Positions 1 through 10,673 of a DNA stretch of 64,000 nucleotides are shown here, one piece after another. The translations under genes and the position numbers were made by a program. The number at the start of each line of letters is the position of its first letter. Position 1 is the stretch's first letter. The stretch spans positions 64,547,029 to 64,611,028 of the forward strand of contig OY997652.1 in assembly GCA_963921795.1 (NCBI GenBank), in the 5' to 3' direction. Below the pieces are notes generated by a model. That model searched no databases. It had not been told where the DNA came from and saw only the letters and a program-made list of their open reading frames with translations. Origin of the DNA: Nannobrachium achirus (Eukaryota > Chordata > Actinopteri > Myctophiformes > Myctophidae).

Positions 1-424
1 CCCATTATACCTGTTGTCATAAGAGCCGTTTTGACCATATGTTTGCCTGTGTCCTTTTATGCCCATATAGGAACATCAGAATACGTAACCATGGCATTTT
101 TTGTTGACTCATGTGGTGTACGTGATCTCAGAGCCTTTTATGAAGTGATGTCACAATGAGTCAGCGCTTGCGCCGATTTCCTCCGGAACAGCCTGATGTC
201 AACAATCAGCTCCGCATAAGGAGATTCCGAACGTTTTGCGCCGGTTTCGGAAAACCGCAAGTCGGGTCGGGTCGAGGCCCGGCACTGCACTCCGCGCGGC
301 GGCGGGGAACGCGCGTGCCGAATCTGAAGCCGGTGGGACAACAAATTTGTTGTTGTTGAGGGGCACTTGGTGAAAATCTCGCATCGGGGCACACCAGGGG
401 CTAGTTTCGCCACTACTGAGCAGC
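1..424. other. Left flank, no gene seen
   Basis: No supported gene. Positions 50-75 carry a TTTTATGCCCATAT stretch also found in the minisatellite at 27.5 kb and near 35.3 kb, so this edge is probably repeat-derived. Positions 240-330 are GC-rich. Short ORFs on both strands here have no recognisable domain. Confidence 0.5.
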
Positions 425-1489
425 TAATACAGTATCTGGCTTAAAGTCCTGTTCGCAATTTGGTGTTAGGGGAGTTTCTCACCTGAACTGAGTCAGTGGG
501 TCCCTAGACATTAAAAATCACAGAGGTGCTCGTCCGCCATAGTGCCACGAATGGCGCAAATGGCCAAATCAAATATGGCTGCCATCGGCTATGATGAAAA
601 TCCAACTTTTCTGTTTCTGGGTGTATATGCACATGTAATACCTCTATTTGGACCAATTGTGGTGTGGGGAATTCATTTCTGATATTGTTTTGACCATTTT
701 GGGTGATTTGGACCTCAAAAAGTCATGGTCAAGGTCATTTTGCTATTCCGAAGACCGTGGGCCATAACTTGGCCATTGTTAGGAGTAAAAACAGGTGCAG
801 TAGGTCTAAATCAACTAATGCTGATGTGTATAATTCATTTCTGACATTGTTTTGACCATTAAAGATCATCTTGTCTTTGACATATCAATGTCAATGCCAT
901 TTTTCAAAAACGATTTTGTTCATTACTTGCACTTTTATAGTATTTTGTGTAAGTTTGTTACTACTTGTTAGGGGTCCCGCCTGTGACCCCAAGTATGTGG
1001 CACCCCGTCCTTTGAGACCCTATGCGCTGTGTCTGCTGAATAGAGAGAGAGAGACATGCTTTTCACACGGCTGCTGTGTGTTCGTGGAGCTCGACAAGAT
1101 GGCCTTGGACTGGAATGACTCCTCAGCGCAGCTGGCCAACGCTAACGAGCTGTTATCTTCTCTCTGTCTGGGAAACCAACCTTGGACTGAGCGTGAGTGA
1201 GACAGGTGCCCGTCCCTCCCTAACGTTCGGGCCGTGCTGTTATCTCTTATCACGTCAACATGAGATATGACATCCTGGGAGAGAGGTGTTTCCCAGAAGC
1301 TTCTGATGTGAGAACGGACGACTCCCCAACCTGGCATGGATGGGGGAGTCTAGCCTGACCTTCACCGTCTCGATTATGAAAGGATGTGCGTGTTAGTGCA
1401 TGCAGAAGTGCGTGAGAGCGTGCAAACGTGTGTGTGCTAAAATATGTTCTGTGTGTAAATCACGTCACTGTGACTGCAACGGACTACTG

Positions 1490-1495
1490 TATAAA
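1490..1495 (+). promoter_or_regulatory. LTR TATA box with downstream poly(A) signal
   Basis: TATAAA lies 525 bp into the LTR, followed by a pyrimidine-rich start region. A variant poly(A) hexamer AGTAAA lies at 1759-1764 with TG/T-rich sequence after it. The same pair recurs in the 3' LTR 4,227 bp further on. Confidence 0.6.
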
Positions 1496-2405
1496 GGAGA
1501 CTGCTTCGTGTCTCCTGTTTAGTCTGAGTTGTTCAGTTGTTTTTTAGTTGAGTTGTTGCAGCTATCCCCGGCCCGTTAGGGGTCGGGGATGGACCTGTTT
1601 GTACTTAGTGCAATTTCTGCACCACTTGTTCCTGTACTTAGAGAGACTTTGACTCTGTTAGATTCTCTGTTTTTAGTCAAGTACTTATATTGTACTTCTT
1701 CATTATTTCATTGCCAATTACTGTATTGGTGGTTTTATATTTTGTAACTGTTTTTACCAGTAAAGCTTTTTATTATTCACTTTTATCTGGTGTCTGTCTG
1801 AACTCATTTTTTAAGAGTTTACAACTTTTTAAGGTCTGACTTTCTCTCCTTCCCTACGGGGAAGGCTGCACTTATGGGAGGAAGGTTTTGAACACCTTCA
1901 GGCACTCGAATCATCTCCTGGCTGTGGGACTGAGTGAGGCTTTTGGTAAGAATCAACAAGAGTGTTTTCTTAGGTAAAAGTCTTTTCACCTTCTCAGAAG
2001 CCAACTCAGCGCGTGCTGAGTTGGTGGGCGAGCTTGGCAGAATATAAGTACAAATCTCCAAACCCCTTAAACCGGATGAACTGATGTTCACACTGGACGG
2101 TTTGTACTAATAAGTCAAGCGGCGTCGCTCCCGAGCCCCTGGTGAGAGCTAGGTGTCAGACTCATACTTTACATGGTCTTTGTGGTTTTGCATTCTCCAT
2201 TCAGACCTAAGGTCTACATTTCTAAAGTAAGGTGCATATCTTGGTCTCTAAAATAAATAGTCGCTGTAGAAAGTAATAATATTCACCAGTTAAAGAGGGT
2301 CTCATTGATAGCTCAGCTTTCATTCAGAGAAGTGTATTTATGTTAGTGTTAAATAAGTATATGTAATGTAAATATGTAAATATGTATATGTATATGTGTA
2401 ATAGT

Positions 2406-2585
2406 AGGTTTACACAAACAAGGAAGGTTATTAAACCTGTTTGTGAACTTACATAGGTTTACACAAATGGGAAACTATTTGTGAACTTAGTACACCTACA
2501 TAGGTTTACACAAATGGGAAACTGTTTGTGAACTTAATACACTTAATGGGTTTACACAAATGAGAAATTGTTTGTGAACTTAAAG
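2406..2585 (+). repeat. Four imperfect hairpin repeats in U5
   Basis: GTTTACACAAA followed 10-20 bp later by TTTGTGAAC occurs four times. Each unit can pair with itself, and units are separated by short AT-rich spacers. The same array recurs at about 6633-6812 in the 3' LTR. Function unknown; TGTTTAC-like cores resemble forkhead sites, which may be chance. Confidence 0.75.
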
Positions 2586-2713
2586 GTGTAGTGTAGTGTT
2601 AGTGTTTAAAAAGATCCGGTAACTTCTTGGGCTTAGGACCTGGGAAGGGTTCCGGGCGGCGTGAGGAGTACTTTAAAAGGTGGAAGAGTACTCAGTAACT
2701 CAAGCTCACTACA

Positions 2714-2731
2714 TGGCGTCCCTGGGTGGGC
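2714..2731 (+). other. Primer-binding site candidate
   Basis: TGGCGTCCCTGGGTGGGC lies immediately after the 5' LTR. A PBS that starts TGG pairs with a tRNA CCA end, and the next bases imply a tRNA ending in CGCCA. I could not match a specific tRNA with confidence. Confidence 0.6.
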
Positions 2732-3603
2732 ATTGATTGATTATTGATTATTGATTAGTAATTGATTGATTAAATTTGTGTCCACTGCCACATAAAGAAT
2801 AGCCGAGAGACCCTTGGAGTATAGTTATTTACTACAGAAGTAAAGGATAGTTAATATTATCAAGGCTTAAGTGTTTTTTATTCACAAAACTCCCCAGAGC
2901 GTCGGAGATTTTGAACATAGTGAAGTGGAGGTCGGTGTGTACAGCCGACGGCCAGTTCGGTAAAAACATCTCCATCAGGAACTAGATAAAATAGCAGTTG
3001 AGAACATCTAATAATATTATAACGACTTTGCGACCAACCTTAGTTATTTGGGCATGGACTCGCGGGCGAGCCCACATCGGCTCAGCTTAGGTTGGAGAAC
3101 TCGGTAATAGTACATATTGACCAAGTTCGCAAGACCAGGTGAGCACTGAGAAATGGCCGAAGCTTCGGGTTGTAAACCCCTAGTTAGGAATGGAGAGGTT
3201 GCGCCAAGGCATGGGACAGGTAACTGTTGTTCTCGTAAGGAGATGCCCTTTGCCTTGGAGTGTGCCAGACATGAAGTGTTGATCTGTGTAGCGCCAGGAC
3301 GGTCCCCGCCACCTGGGGACAGTGGAGTTGGAAAGAGTGCCAGCGCCGGTTAGGCGTATCCGATGGTGTGGTGAAGTTGGCCAGGGAAGGCTTCACGCAA
3401 GCCTCTCCTTCGCCCTGGTGGCGAGGCCTTTACCTTTGGGCCCAAGGAGGGGCCCAGGGGATGTTGAGCATTGGTTTGCCCGCGGTGCTACGTCCTGTAT
3501 GGACTGTGCATCGTCCTGGCAGCCTATCCTGTTACGACCGCTGAAGCTGTGGTCAGATGTTCTTGCTCATGGTTGGGCATTGCCCTGGCCGAATGCAAAT
3601 GCC

Positions 3604-3850
3604 AGAGGGGGTGTTAGGGGTCCTGACTGTGACCCCAAGAATATGGCCCCCTGTCCTTTTAATCCATATGCACTGTATGTACTGCATAGAGAGAGAAATA
3701 CATGCTTTTGCACACTGCTGACAAAGCTGCTCTGTGTTCGTGCATCCAGCTAGACAAGGTGGCCTTGAACTAGGGTGACACCTCAACACAGCTGGCCGGC
3801 ACTAATGAGCTCTTATCTCTTATCTCTCAACGGGAGATATATTTCCCGTG
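3604..3850 (+). repeat. Diverged internal copy of the PPT/LTR-start sequence
   Basis: A purine run followed by TGTTAGGGG at 3612 matches the junction at the true 3' LTR, and similarity to the first roughly 240 bp of the LTR continues. A shorter echo occurs at 4830-4910. This suggests the internal region grew from a related, older element edge (inference). Confidence 0.7.
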
Positions 3851-5427
3851 GGAAGAGAGAAACCCGGAGGGAGGGGCACCCCCTCCCTAGGGAGGAGCTG
3901 TGGCCTGAGGCTCTGCATATAAGGAGCTCCTCAGGCAAGCTCTCGTCACAAACGTCTGCTGACCATCATATGGGACACCTCTCAAACCTTTCTATTCTTT
4001 GTGGAGAATTGGAACCTGACGACGACCTAGACATGGCCAGCGAAGGACAAGAGCAGATCATCTCCATTTGCCTGGACGACATGGATGATGACAATCTTCT
4101 TGCTAATAACTCTGGAGATACAGGCTGTCCAGGCTGTGTCAGCGGCTGCCCAGCCTGTCCAGATGAGCACATTATTGATTTGCATAATAGCAAACACCCG
4201 GAGAACCAGATCTCTGGATATCTCCCAGAGGAAGATCGGAGTGGTGTCTCCACCCCGGCTTCAATGGATCGACCAGCGGAGCCTTCTGTGCCCATTGTGG
4301 GTGCCGTCTGGAAGGTGGTGTTTCCCTCACTTCTGGGGGACCTCGCTGACGATGAAGACTCCGAGATGCCCAGGATGCAGCTATATGGCATCAAAGGCAA
4401 CAAGATCAACGACGATGCCCTGAAGGTTCCTCAAGTTTGGGAGCAGATCGCGGGCATCAGACGAGGACACCTGTCCAACAGAGAGCCGTTCCTGACACCT
4501 ACTTGGGAAGACTACGTGTTACTGAAAGGCCACTCCATCAAGAGATTGGTGAACTATTCCCGCCTGATAGGAGACAACTGGCGCTCTATCGTGCCTGCAT
4601 GTGTAACCATTTACAGGGTGATGGTGAGTTCTCTGCGTTACCAGGCGGGCCAAGTGTGGGCCATCATCGAAACCCAGGGATCAGGGCAGAATCGCTTTGG
4701 TTGCCTGGAAGCCATGTTGGGACCTCGTATGGAATATGGAAAAACAGGAATCCGGGATGCCTACCGAGATCCTGCAATATACCCATCTGATGCTGTCGCA
4801 GCTGCCATTGAGGCGAAAGCACGGGAGGGGAACCAGGGTGCCAGAGGAGGTCTTAGGGGCCCTGGGGCTCCTGCTCGGGACCCCAAGAATGTGGCACCCA
4901 GGCTATTCAAGCCGCAAGGCAAGAAGGCCTCGAGAAAGGAGACCCAGCCCAAGGCTGAGACAACTGAGGCCAAGGGTTCAAAAAACGGAGAGCGGGGAGC
5001 CACCAAAGGGGCTCCCCCGAAGAAGGCTCCAACATTCCTGCCTGCAGGAGAATGGGCCGCCCTCCCACAGGAGGAGAAGGAGGCAAGGATAGCCCTGAGA
5101 GCGGCAGCGAAAGCCGCGCGCAAGGCTCAAGAACAGGACCCACCTGACTCCGTGGTGGCTGCGGATGAGAGGATCCAGGGTGCCAGAGGGGGTGTTAGGG
5201 GTCCCGCCTGTGACCCCAAGTATGTGGCACCCCGTCCTTTGAGACCCTATGCGCTGTGTCTGCTGAATAGAGAGAGAGAGACATGCTTTTCACACGGCTG
5301 CTGTGTGTTCGTGGAGCTCGACAAGATGGCCTTGGACTGGAATGACTCCTCAGCGCAGCTGGCCAACGCTAACGAGCTGTTATCTTCTCTCTGTCTGGGA
5401 AACCAACCTTGGACTGAGCGTGAGTGA
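3775..5427 (+). CDS. Unrecognised ORF of the LTR element
   Basis: A long open frame occupies the second half of the internal region and runs on into the 3' LTR. The first 65 residues come from LTR-like sequence, so a Met at 3970 or 4033 is a plausible alternative start. The predicted product has an acidic N-terminal part, a Cys cluster (CPGCVSGCPACP), a middle region with WEQIAGIRRGHLSNREPFL, and a very basic Lys/Ala-rich tail. The position fits a gag-like or accessory protein, but no known Gag, protease, RT or integrase motif is visible. Treated as part of the element, not as a host gene. Confidence 0.5.
   Translation: MTPQHSWPALMSSYLLSLNGRYISRGKRETRREGHPLPREELWPEALHIRSSSGKLSSQTSADHHMGHLSNLSILCGELEPDDDLDMASEGQEQIISICLDDMDDDNLLANNSGDTGCPGCVSGCPACPDEHIIDLHNSKHPENQISGYLPEEDRSGVSTPASMDRPAEPSVPIVGAVWKVVFPSLLGDLADDEDSEMPRMQLYGIKGNKINDDALKVPQVWEQIAGIRRGHLSNREPFLTPTWEDYVLLKGHSIKRLVNYSRLIGDNWRSIVPACVTIYRVMVSSLRYQAGQVWAIIETQGSGQNRFGCLEAMLGPRMEYGKTGIRDAYRDPAIYPSDAVAAAIEAKAREGNQGARGGLRGPGAPARDPKNVAPRLFKPQGKKASRKETQPKAETTEAKGSKNGERGATKGAPPKKAPTFLPAGEWAALPQEEKEARIALRAAAKAARKAQEQDPPDSVVAADERIQGARGGVRGPACDPKYVAPRPLRPYALCLLNRERETCFSHGCCVFVELDKMALDWNDSSAQLANANELLSSLCLGNQPWTERE
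5185..5192 (+). other. Polypurine tract
   Basis: AGAGGGGG directly precedes the 3' LTR start TGTTAGGGG, the expected place for plus-strand priming in an LTR element. Confidence 0.7.
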
Positions 5428-6940
5428 GACAGGTGCCCGTCCCTCCCTAACGTTCGGGCCGTGCTGTTATCTCTTATCACGTCAACATGAGATATGACAT
5501 CCTGGGAGAGAGGTGTTTCCCAGAAGCTTCTGATGTGAGAACGGACGACTCCCCAACCTGGCATGGATGGGGGAGTCTAGCCTGACCTTCACCATCTCGA
5601 TTATGAAAGGATGTGCGTGTTAGTGCATGCAGAAGTGCGTGAGAGCGTGCAAACGTGTGTGTGCTAAAATATGTTCTGTGTGTAAATCACGTCACTGTGA
5701 CTGCAACGGACTACTGTATAAAGGAGACTGCTTCGTGTCTCCTGTTTAGTCTGAGTTGTTCAGTTGTTTTTTAGTTGAGTTGTTGCAGCTATCCCCGGCC
5801 CGTTAGGGGTCGGGGATGGACCTGTTTGTACTTAGTGCAATTTCTGCACCACTTGTTCCTGTACTTAGAGAGACTTTGACTCTGTTAGATTCTCTGTTTT
5901 TAGTCAAGTACTTATATTGTACTTCTTCATTATTTCATTGCCAATTACTGTATTGGTGGTTTTATATTTTGTAACTGTTTTTACCAGTAAAGCTTTTTAT
6001 TATTCACTTTTATCTGGTGTCTGTCTGAACTCATTTTTTAAGAGTTTACAACTTTTTAAGGTCTGACTTTCTCTCCTTCCCTACGGGGAAGGCTGCACTT
6101 ATGGGAGGAAGGTTTTGAACACCTTCAGGCACTCGAATCATCTCCTGGCTGTGGGACTGAGTGAGGCTTTTGGTAAGAATCAACAAGAGTGTTTTCTTAG
6201 GTAAAAGTCTTTTCACCTTCTCAGAAGCCAACTCAGCGCGTGCTGAGTTGGTGGGCGAGCTTGGCAGAATATAAGTACAAATCTCCAAACCCCTTAAACC
6301 GGATGAACTGATGTTCACACTGGACGGTTTGTACTAATAAGTCAAGCGGCGTCGCTCCCGAGCCCCTGGTGAGAGCTAGGTGTCAGACTCATACTTTACA
6401 TGGTCTTTGTGGTTTTGCATTCTCCATTCAGACCTAAGGTCTACATTTCTAAAGTAAGGTGCATATCTTGGTCTCTAAAATAAATAGTCGCTGTAGAAAG
6501 TAATAATATTCACCAGTTAAAGAGGGTCTCATTGATAGCTCAGCTTTCATTCAGAGAAGTGTATTTATGTTAGTGTTAAATAAGTATATGTAATGTAAAT
6601 ATGTAAATATGTATATGTATATGTGTAATAGTAGGTTTACACAAACAAGGAAGGTTATTAAACCTGTTTGTGAACTTACATAGGTTTACACAAATGGGAA
6701 ACTATTTGTGAACTTAGTACACCTACATAGGTTTACACAAATGGGAAACTGTTTGTGAACTTAATACACTTAATGGGTTTACACAAATGAGAAATTGTTT
6801 GTGAACTTAAAGGTGTAGTGTAGTGTTAGTGTTTAAAAAGATCCGGTAACTTCTTGGGCTTAGGACCTGGGAAGGGTTCCGGGCGGCGTGAGGAGTACTT
6901 TAAAAGGTGGAAGAGTACTCAGTAACTCAAGCTCATTACA
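5193..6940 (+). repeat. 3' LTR
   Basis: Near-identical to 966-2713 at a constant offset of 4,227 bp. It ends CA and is followed by the CTACT target duplication. It contains the same TATA box, AGTAAA signal and U5 hairpin array. Confidence 0.93.
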
Positions 6941-7449
6941 CTACTTTATAGTAAGTTTGTTTTGTTTATAACAAAAGACATACTAGTGAGAAATACAACA
7001 AGTAAGCATCCACATTTAACTTTAAATTGGGGTTTAAAATGGGTGTTTAAATGAGCAAATAAGACTATTTACGAATACAGATGACAAATAAAATTACACA
7101 ACAAAATCACACACAAAATTAAATAACAATTTCCCTCAAAGTGCACCATATTGGGATTGTGTGCATGCAAGTTAGTATGAGGTGTTTTTACAGGATGGAT
7201 TTGGCATTGTTCCATGGCAAAATATGATGCACAGAACTCCATCAGTGTCGAGTGTCTTGCTTCAGACATGGCAGGAGTGTACTAAAGTCAAAGTGCTCCT
7301 TCCATCCATCAGAGCTTGACATTGACTTTTTGAGGCAGTTGTCCTTTGGACAAGTATATTTCCCATTCACTTGTCCGGAGACAAAAGTCACTTGTCCGGA
7401 TAAAAATTTCATACATTGAAATAATAACAAAAGGACGGCTAATGACCCC

Positions 7450-9110
7450 CCTTGCTCCCTCCACTCCATAGTATGGGCACTTGTCCCGGACAACAGGCCA
7501 AGCCTTTATGTCATGCCCTGTTCCATGTTCCATTGGTTCTAGTCTTTCCTCAGGTTCCTTGGCTGTTCAAGCAAGTGGCAAGAAATGCGCTAGAAAGGTG
7601 CCTTGTTGGTCTCAGCAGTTGTACTTCTCTGCTACCAATACTGTGTCTTGTTCTGTCAAGGTCTTTGCCTCTCCAAAGTTTGTTAGACATTGTACTCGGT
7701 CAGAAGCCATAACTACATGTTTAATCCTCACCTGGCCCATGCAGTCATCTCCTGTCTCCAAGGCATATGTGCCTTGATCACTGTCTTGGCTAGTGGTGCT
7801 CCAAGATGAGACTGCTTGATGCAGTGCAAGTGAGTCTCACCAGTGCCATACTGCTGCCAGATCTCCTTCATCCCCAGTGCTTGGAAATATGGGGTGTAGT
7901 ATAGCAGTAATGTGAAGGAGACAACAACTCTCTGGGGTCCGCTCATAGTTCCGACATCCCATTATTCTGACTATTAGGTTAGTGAAGGTTAGGGATAGGC
8001 TTAGTTATAATGGAGGCTGTAAGTGTACATGCACCAGGTGTCAGCCTCCTCAATCCTATTCAAGATGTCTGGGATCTCTTCTCCACTAGCGACATCATCA
8101 ACAGAGACAACAGAGCTGATAATGGTAAATGGACTGCATTTACAGTATATAGCGCTCTTCTCCAAAGCGCTGTACAATGTATTTCACATTCACCCATTAA
8201 CACACACATTCACACATACATTCACACCAAGAAACCATGCAAGGTGCTCATCGGGAGCAGTTAGGGGTTCAGTGTCTTGCTTAAGGACACTTCGACAAAT
8301 AAGCAGGAGACATAAATCGACCCTGGAACCTTCAGATTCCAAGGCAGCCGTTCTACCTACATCGCCACAAGCTTGAATGGACACCATATTCCGAACACAC
8401 AGCTGGAGAGCTGTTTGTTCTCCTCAGACACCCAGAATTTGTAAAGTTGATGAGGGATGGGTGCGTCTATCGACTCTGTTATCTCTGATGATGATGAGTG
8501 GCTCCCTGCAAAAGGGGCTGGAGGTGAAGAGATCCCAAAGATTGAACTAGATTGAGGAGGCTGTCACCAAGCTGCTGGTACATGTGGAGTCAACTGGCCC
8601 TATTATAACTAAACCTACCCATAACCCTAACCTAATGGAGGGAATAATGGGTCGCCAGGATTATGAGTGGACCCCAGAGAGTTGTCGTAGTGATACTTCC
8701 AAGCACTGGGGATTAAGTAGATCTGGTAGCAGTATGGCACTAGGTGTGCAGCGGCACATGCTTCTACAGCATCAAGCAGTCTCTCATCTTGGAGCACCAC
8801 TAGCCAAGACAGTGATCAGGGGACATATGCCTTGGAAACTGGAGATGACTGCATGGGCCAGGTGGGGACTAAGCATGCAGCTATGGCTTCTGACCGAATA
8901 CAATATCTAACAAACTTTGGAGAGGCAAAGACCTTGACAGAACAAGACAGCATTGGTAGCAGAGAAGTACAACTGCTGCCTGAGACCAACAAGGCACCTT
9001 TCTAGTGCATGTCTTGCCACCTGCTTGCAACAGCCAAGGAACCTGAGGAAAGACTAGAACCAATGGAACATGGACGGATGCAAGGAACACTTCGACTCTC
9101 GAGGATATGG
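7450..9110. pseudogene. Inverted coding-like remnant in the inner foldback arms
   Basis: Sequence at about 7450-7950 recurs inverted at about 8650-9075, with many substitutions. Both arms can be read, with interruptions, as stretches around LGAPLAKTVI..HMPW in one frame and NFGEAKTLTEQD in another. I do not recognise the family. It may be the decayed product of the parent foldback element, duplicated in inverted orientation. Confidence 0.35.
8124..8385 (+). repeat. Fish-typical interspersed repeat in the foldback loop
   Basis: Begins GGTAAATGGACTGCATTTAC, continues with AGCGCTCTTCTCCAAAGCGC, a CATTCACCCATT segment and a CAGTGTCTTGCTTAAGGACA segment. I know this order of motifs from dispersed repeats common in teleost genomes. 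It occupies the centre of the large foldback. Confidence 0.6.
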
Positions 9111-9127
9111 CTGCCTTGCTGAATACA

Positions 9128-9915
9128 TCCTGTAAAAACACATCATACTAACTTGGATGCACACAATCCCAATATGGTGCACTTTGAGGGAAATTGTTAT
9201 TTAATTTTGTGTGTGCTTTTGTTGTGTGATTTTATTTGTCACTTTTATTCGTAAATAGTCTTATTTGCTCATTTAAACACCCATTTAAAACCCCCCTTTA
9301 AAGTTAAATGTGGATGTTTACTTGTTGTATTTCCCACTAGTATGTCTTTTGTTATAAACAAAACAAACTTACTATAAAATAGTAACAAACTTACAAAAAA
9401 ATACTATAAAAGTGCAAGTAATGAACAAAATCGTTTTTAGAAAATGGCATTGACATTGATATTTCAAAGACAAGATGATCCTTAATGGTCAAAACAATGT
9501 CAGAAATGAATTATACATGTCAGCATTAGTTGATTTAGACCTACTGCACCTGTTTTTACTCCTAACAATGGCCAAGTTATGGCCCACGGTCTTCGGAATA
9601 GAAAAATTACCTTGACCATGACCTTTTGAGGTCCAAATCGCCCAAAATGGTCAAAACAATATCAGAAAATGAATTCCCCACCACAATTAGTCCAAATAGA
9701 GGTATTACATGTGCATATACACCCAGAAACAGAAAAGTTGGATTTTCATCATAGCCGATGGCAGCCATATTTGATTTGGCCATTGCGCCATTCCTGGCAC
9801 TATGGCGGACGAGCACCTCGGTGATTTTTCATGTCTAGGGACCCACTGACTCAGTTCAGGTGAGAAACTCCCCTAACACCAAATTGCGAACAGGACTTTA
9901 AGCCAGATACTGTAT
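9128..9915. repeat. Right terminal inverted repeat of the giant foldback
   Basis: Reverse complement of the left arm, nearly colinear over about 790 bp. It lacks the LTR insertion, so it shows what the left-arm target looked like before insertion. Confidence 0.85.
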
Positions 9916-9917
9916 TA

Positions 9918-10224
9918 AGCGGCTGAGGTGTGCTGCTGCTGCGCTAGTGTCTAGGCTATTAGTCTAAAAAATAATGGTACAAAATAAGCATTATATAATA
10001 GCATCAGACACAGTTCGGGCCAAAGACCTGGCCAGATCGGGTCTGTTTCCCCGGTTCCATTTTAGGATCCAATCAATCTCGGCTTCATTTCGGGCCAGGG
10101 CTAGAAAATCAGTATTTTTCTCTGGGCCATTCGGTTCGGTCCAAATTTCCTCGGTTCCATTTCGGCTCAGCTCCAATTGTTTGGACCCGTGCTACCCTCT
10201 AGATTGAACCCGTAACTTGTTTTC

Positions 10225-10226
<2 letters not shown>
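9918..10226. other. Intergenic stretch with TCGGGCC-rich segment
   Basis: No gene seen. Positions 10010-10190 repeat motifs of the TTCGGGCC/GGTTCCATTT type, probably an old repeat I cannot name. Confidence 0.4.

Positions 10227-10300
<74 letters not shown>
10227..10300 (+). repeat. (GT)n microsatellite
   Basis: About 37 uninterrupted GT units. Immediately downstream (10325-10348) is a half-site of the dispersed palindrome (AAAAATAGCCAATCTGCAAG), and then a fragment of the TTAA MITE family also found at 54233 and 29948. Confidence 0.95.
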
Positions 10301-10302
<2 letters not shown>

Positions 10303-10422
10303 TTCAAATGTTTTCAAGGTGCTTCAAAAATAGCCAATCTGCAAGCTTAAAATTGTCCTAACTATTAAATCACTTAAGTTTTAGAACACCCACTCTGTTA
10401 ATTTCAGCCCCAAAAGCCTTTT

Positions 10423-10537
10423 TAAGTGTGCCTGCCATGCAATGCAATGGCAAAACACTTATTGTAATCCGCCATACTTATTAAGTGTGCCTGCCATGCA
10501 ATGCAATGGCAAAACACTTATTGTAATCCGCCATACT

Positions 10538-10570
<33 letters not shown>
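10423..10570 (+). repeat. 59-bp tandem duplication followed by (AAGT)n
   Basis: A 59-bp unit starting TAAGTGTGCCTGCC occurs twice (10423-10481 and 10482-10538). About eight AAGT units follow to 10570. Confidence 0.9.
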
Positions 10571-10673
10571 GTTTCGCCACAAATTTCGGCACGTAATAAC
10601 TGCCGCACGATTTACACCACCGCCGCAATATATACATCAAAACGTGCGGCTCGGCCGGGAATGGGGTGCTATT

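Larger units (their letters stand above)
966..2713 (+). repeat. 5' LTR
   Basis: Starts TGTTAGGGG and ends CTACA. It has a TATA-like box and a variant poly(A) signal about 270 bp apart, which puts U3 at roughly 966-1515 and leaves a long U5 of about 930 bp with a hairpin-repeat array. Nearly identical to 5193-6940. Confidence 0.93.
966..6940 (+). mobile_element. Young LTR retrotransposon, non-autonomous type
   Basis: Two 1,748-bp direct repeats (966-2713 and 5193-6940) beginning TG and ending CA flank a 2,479-bp internal region. The target duplication CTACT lies at 961-965 and 6941-6945. The opposite arm of the host foldback (about 9370-9384) shows the unoccupied target. I see only two substitutions between the LTRs, so insertion was recent, well under a million years at ordinary vertebrate rates (inference). 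The ends look whole. No pol domain is recognisable in the internal region, so it resembles a large non-autonomous LTR derivative. Family (Ty3-like or retrovirus-like) is undetermined. Orientation is taken from TATA, poly(A) signal, PBS and PPT. Confidence 0.93.
427..9915. mobile_element. Giant foldback DNA element, interrupted by an LTR retrotransposon
   Basis: Both ends carry the same sequence in opposite orientation, starting ATACAGTATCTGGC on the left and ending with its complement at 9915. A TA on each side (425-426, 9916-9917) is a possible TSD. The terminal inverted repeat is about 790 bp: 427-965 continuing at 6946-7197 on the left, and 9128-9915 on the right. Weaker inverted similarity continues inward (about 7450-8085 against 8520-9110) to a loop at 8.1-8.5 kb. 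Without the LTR insertion the element is about 3.5 kb. The inner arms contain peptide-like stretches shared by both arms, but no transposase I recognise. The superfamily is not assignable; the TA duplication is weak evidence for a Tc1/mariner-type or other TA-targeting element. Confidence 0.75.

Noticed and set aside
3966-5143. Minus-strand ORFs opposite the LTR-element ORF
   Set aside because: Shadows of the plus-strand frame.
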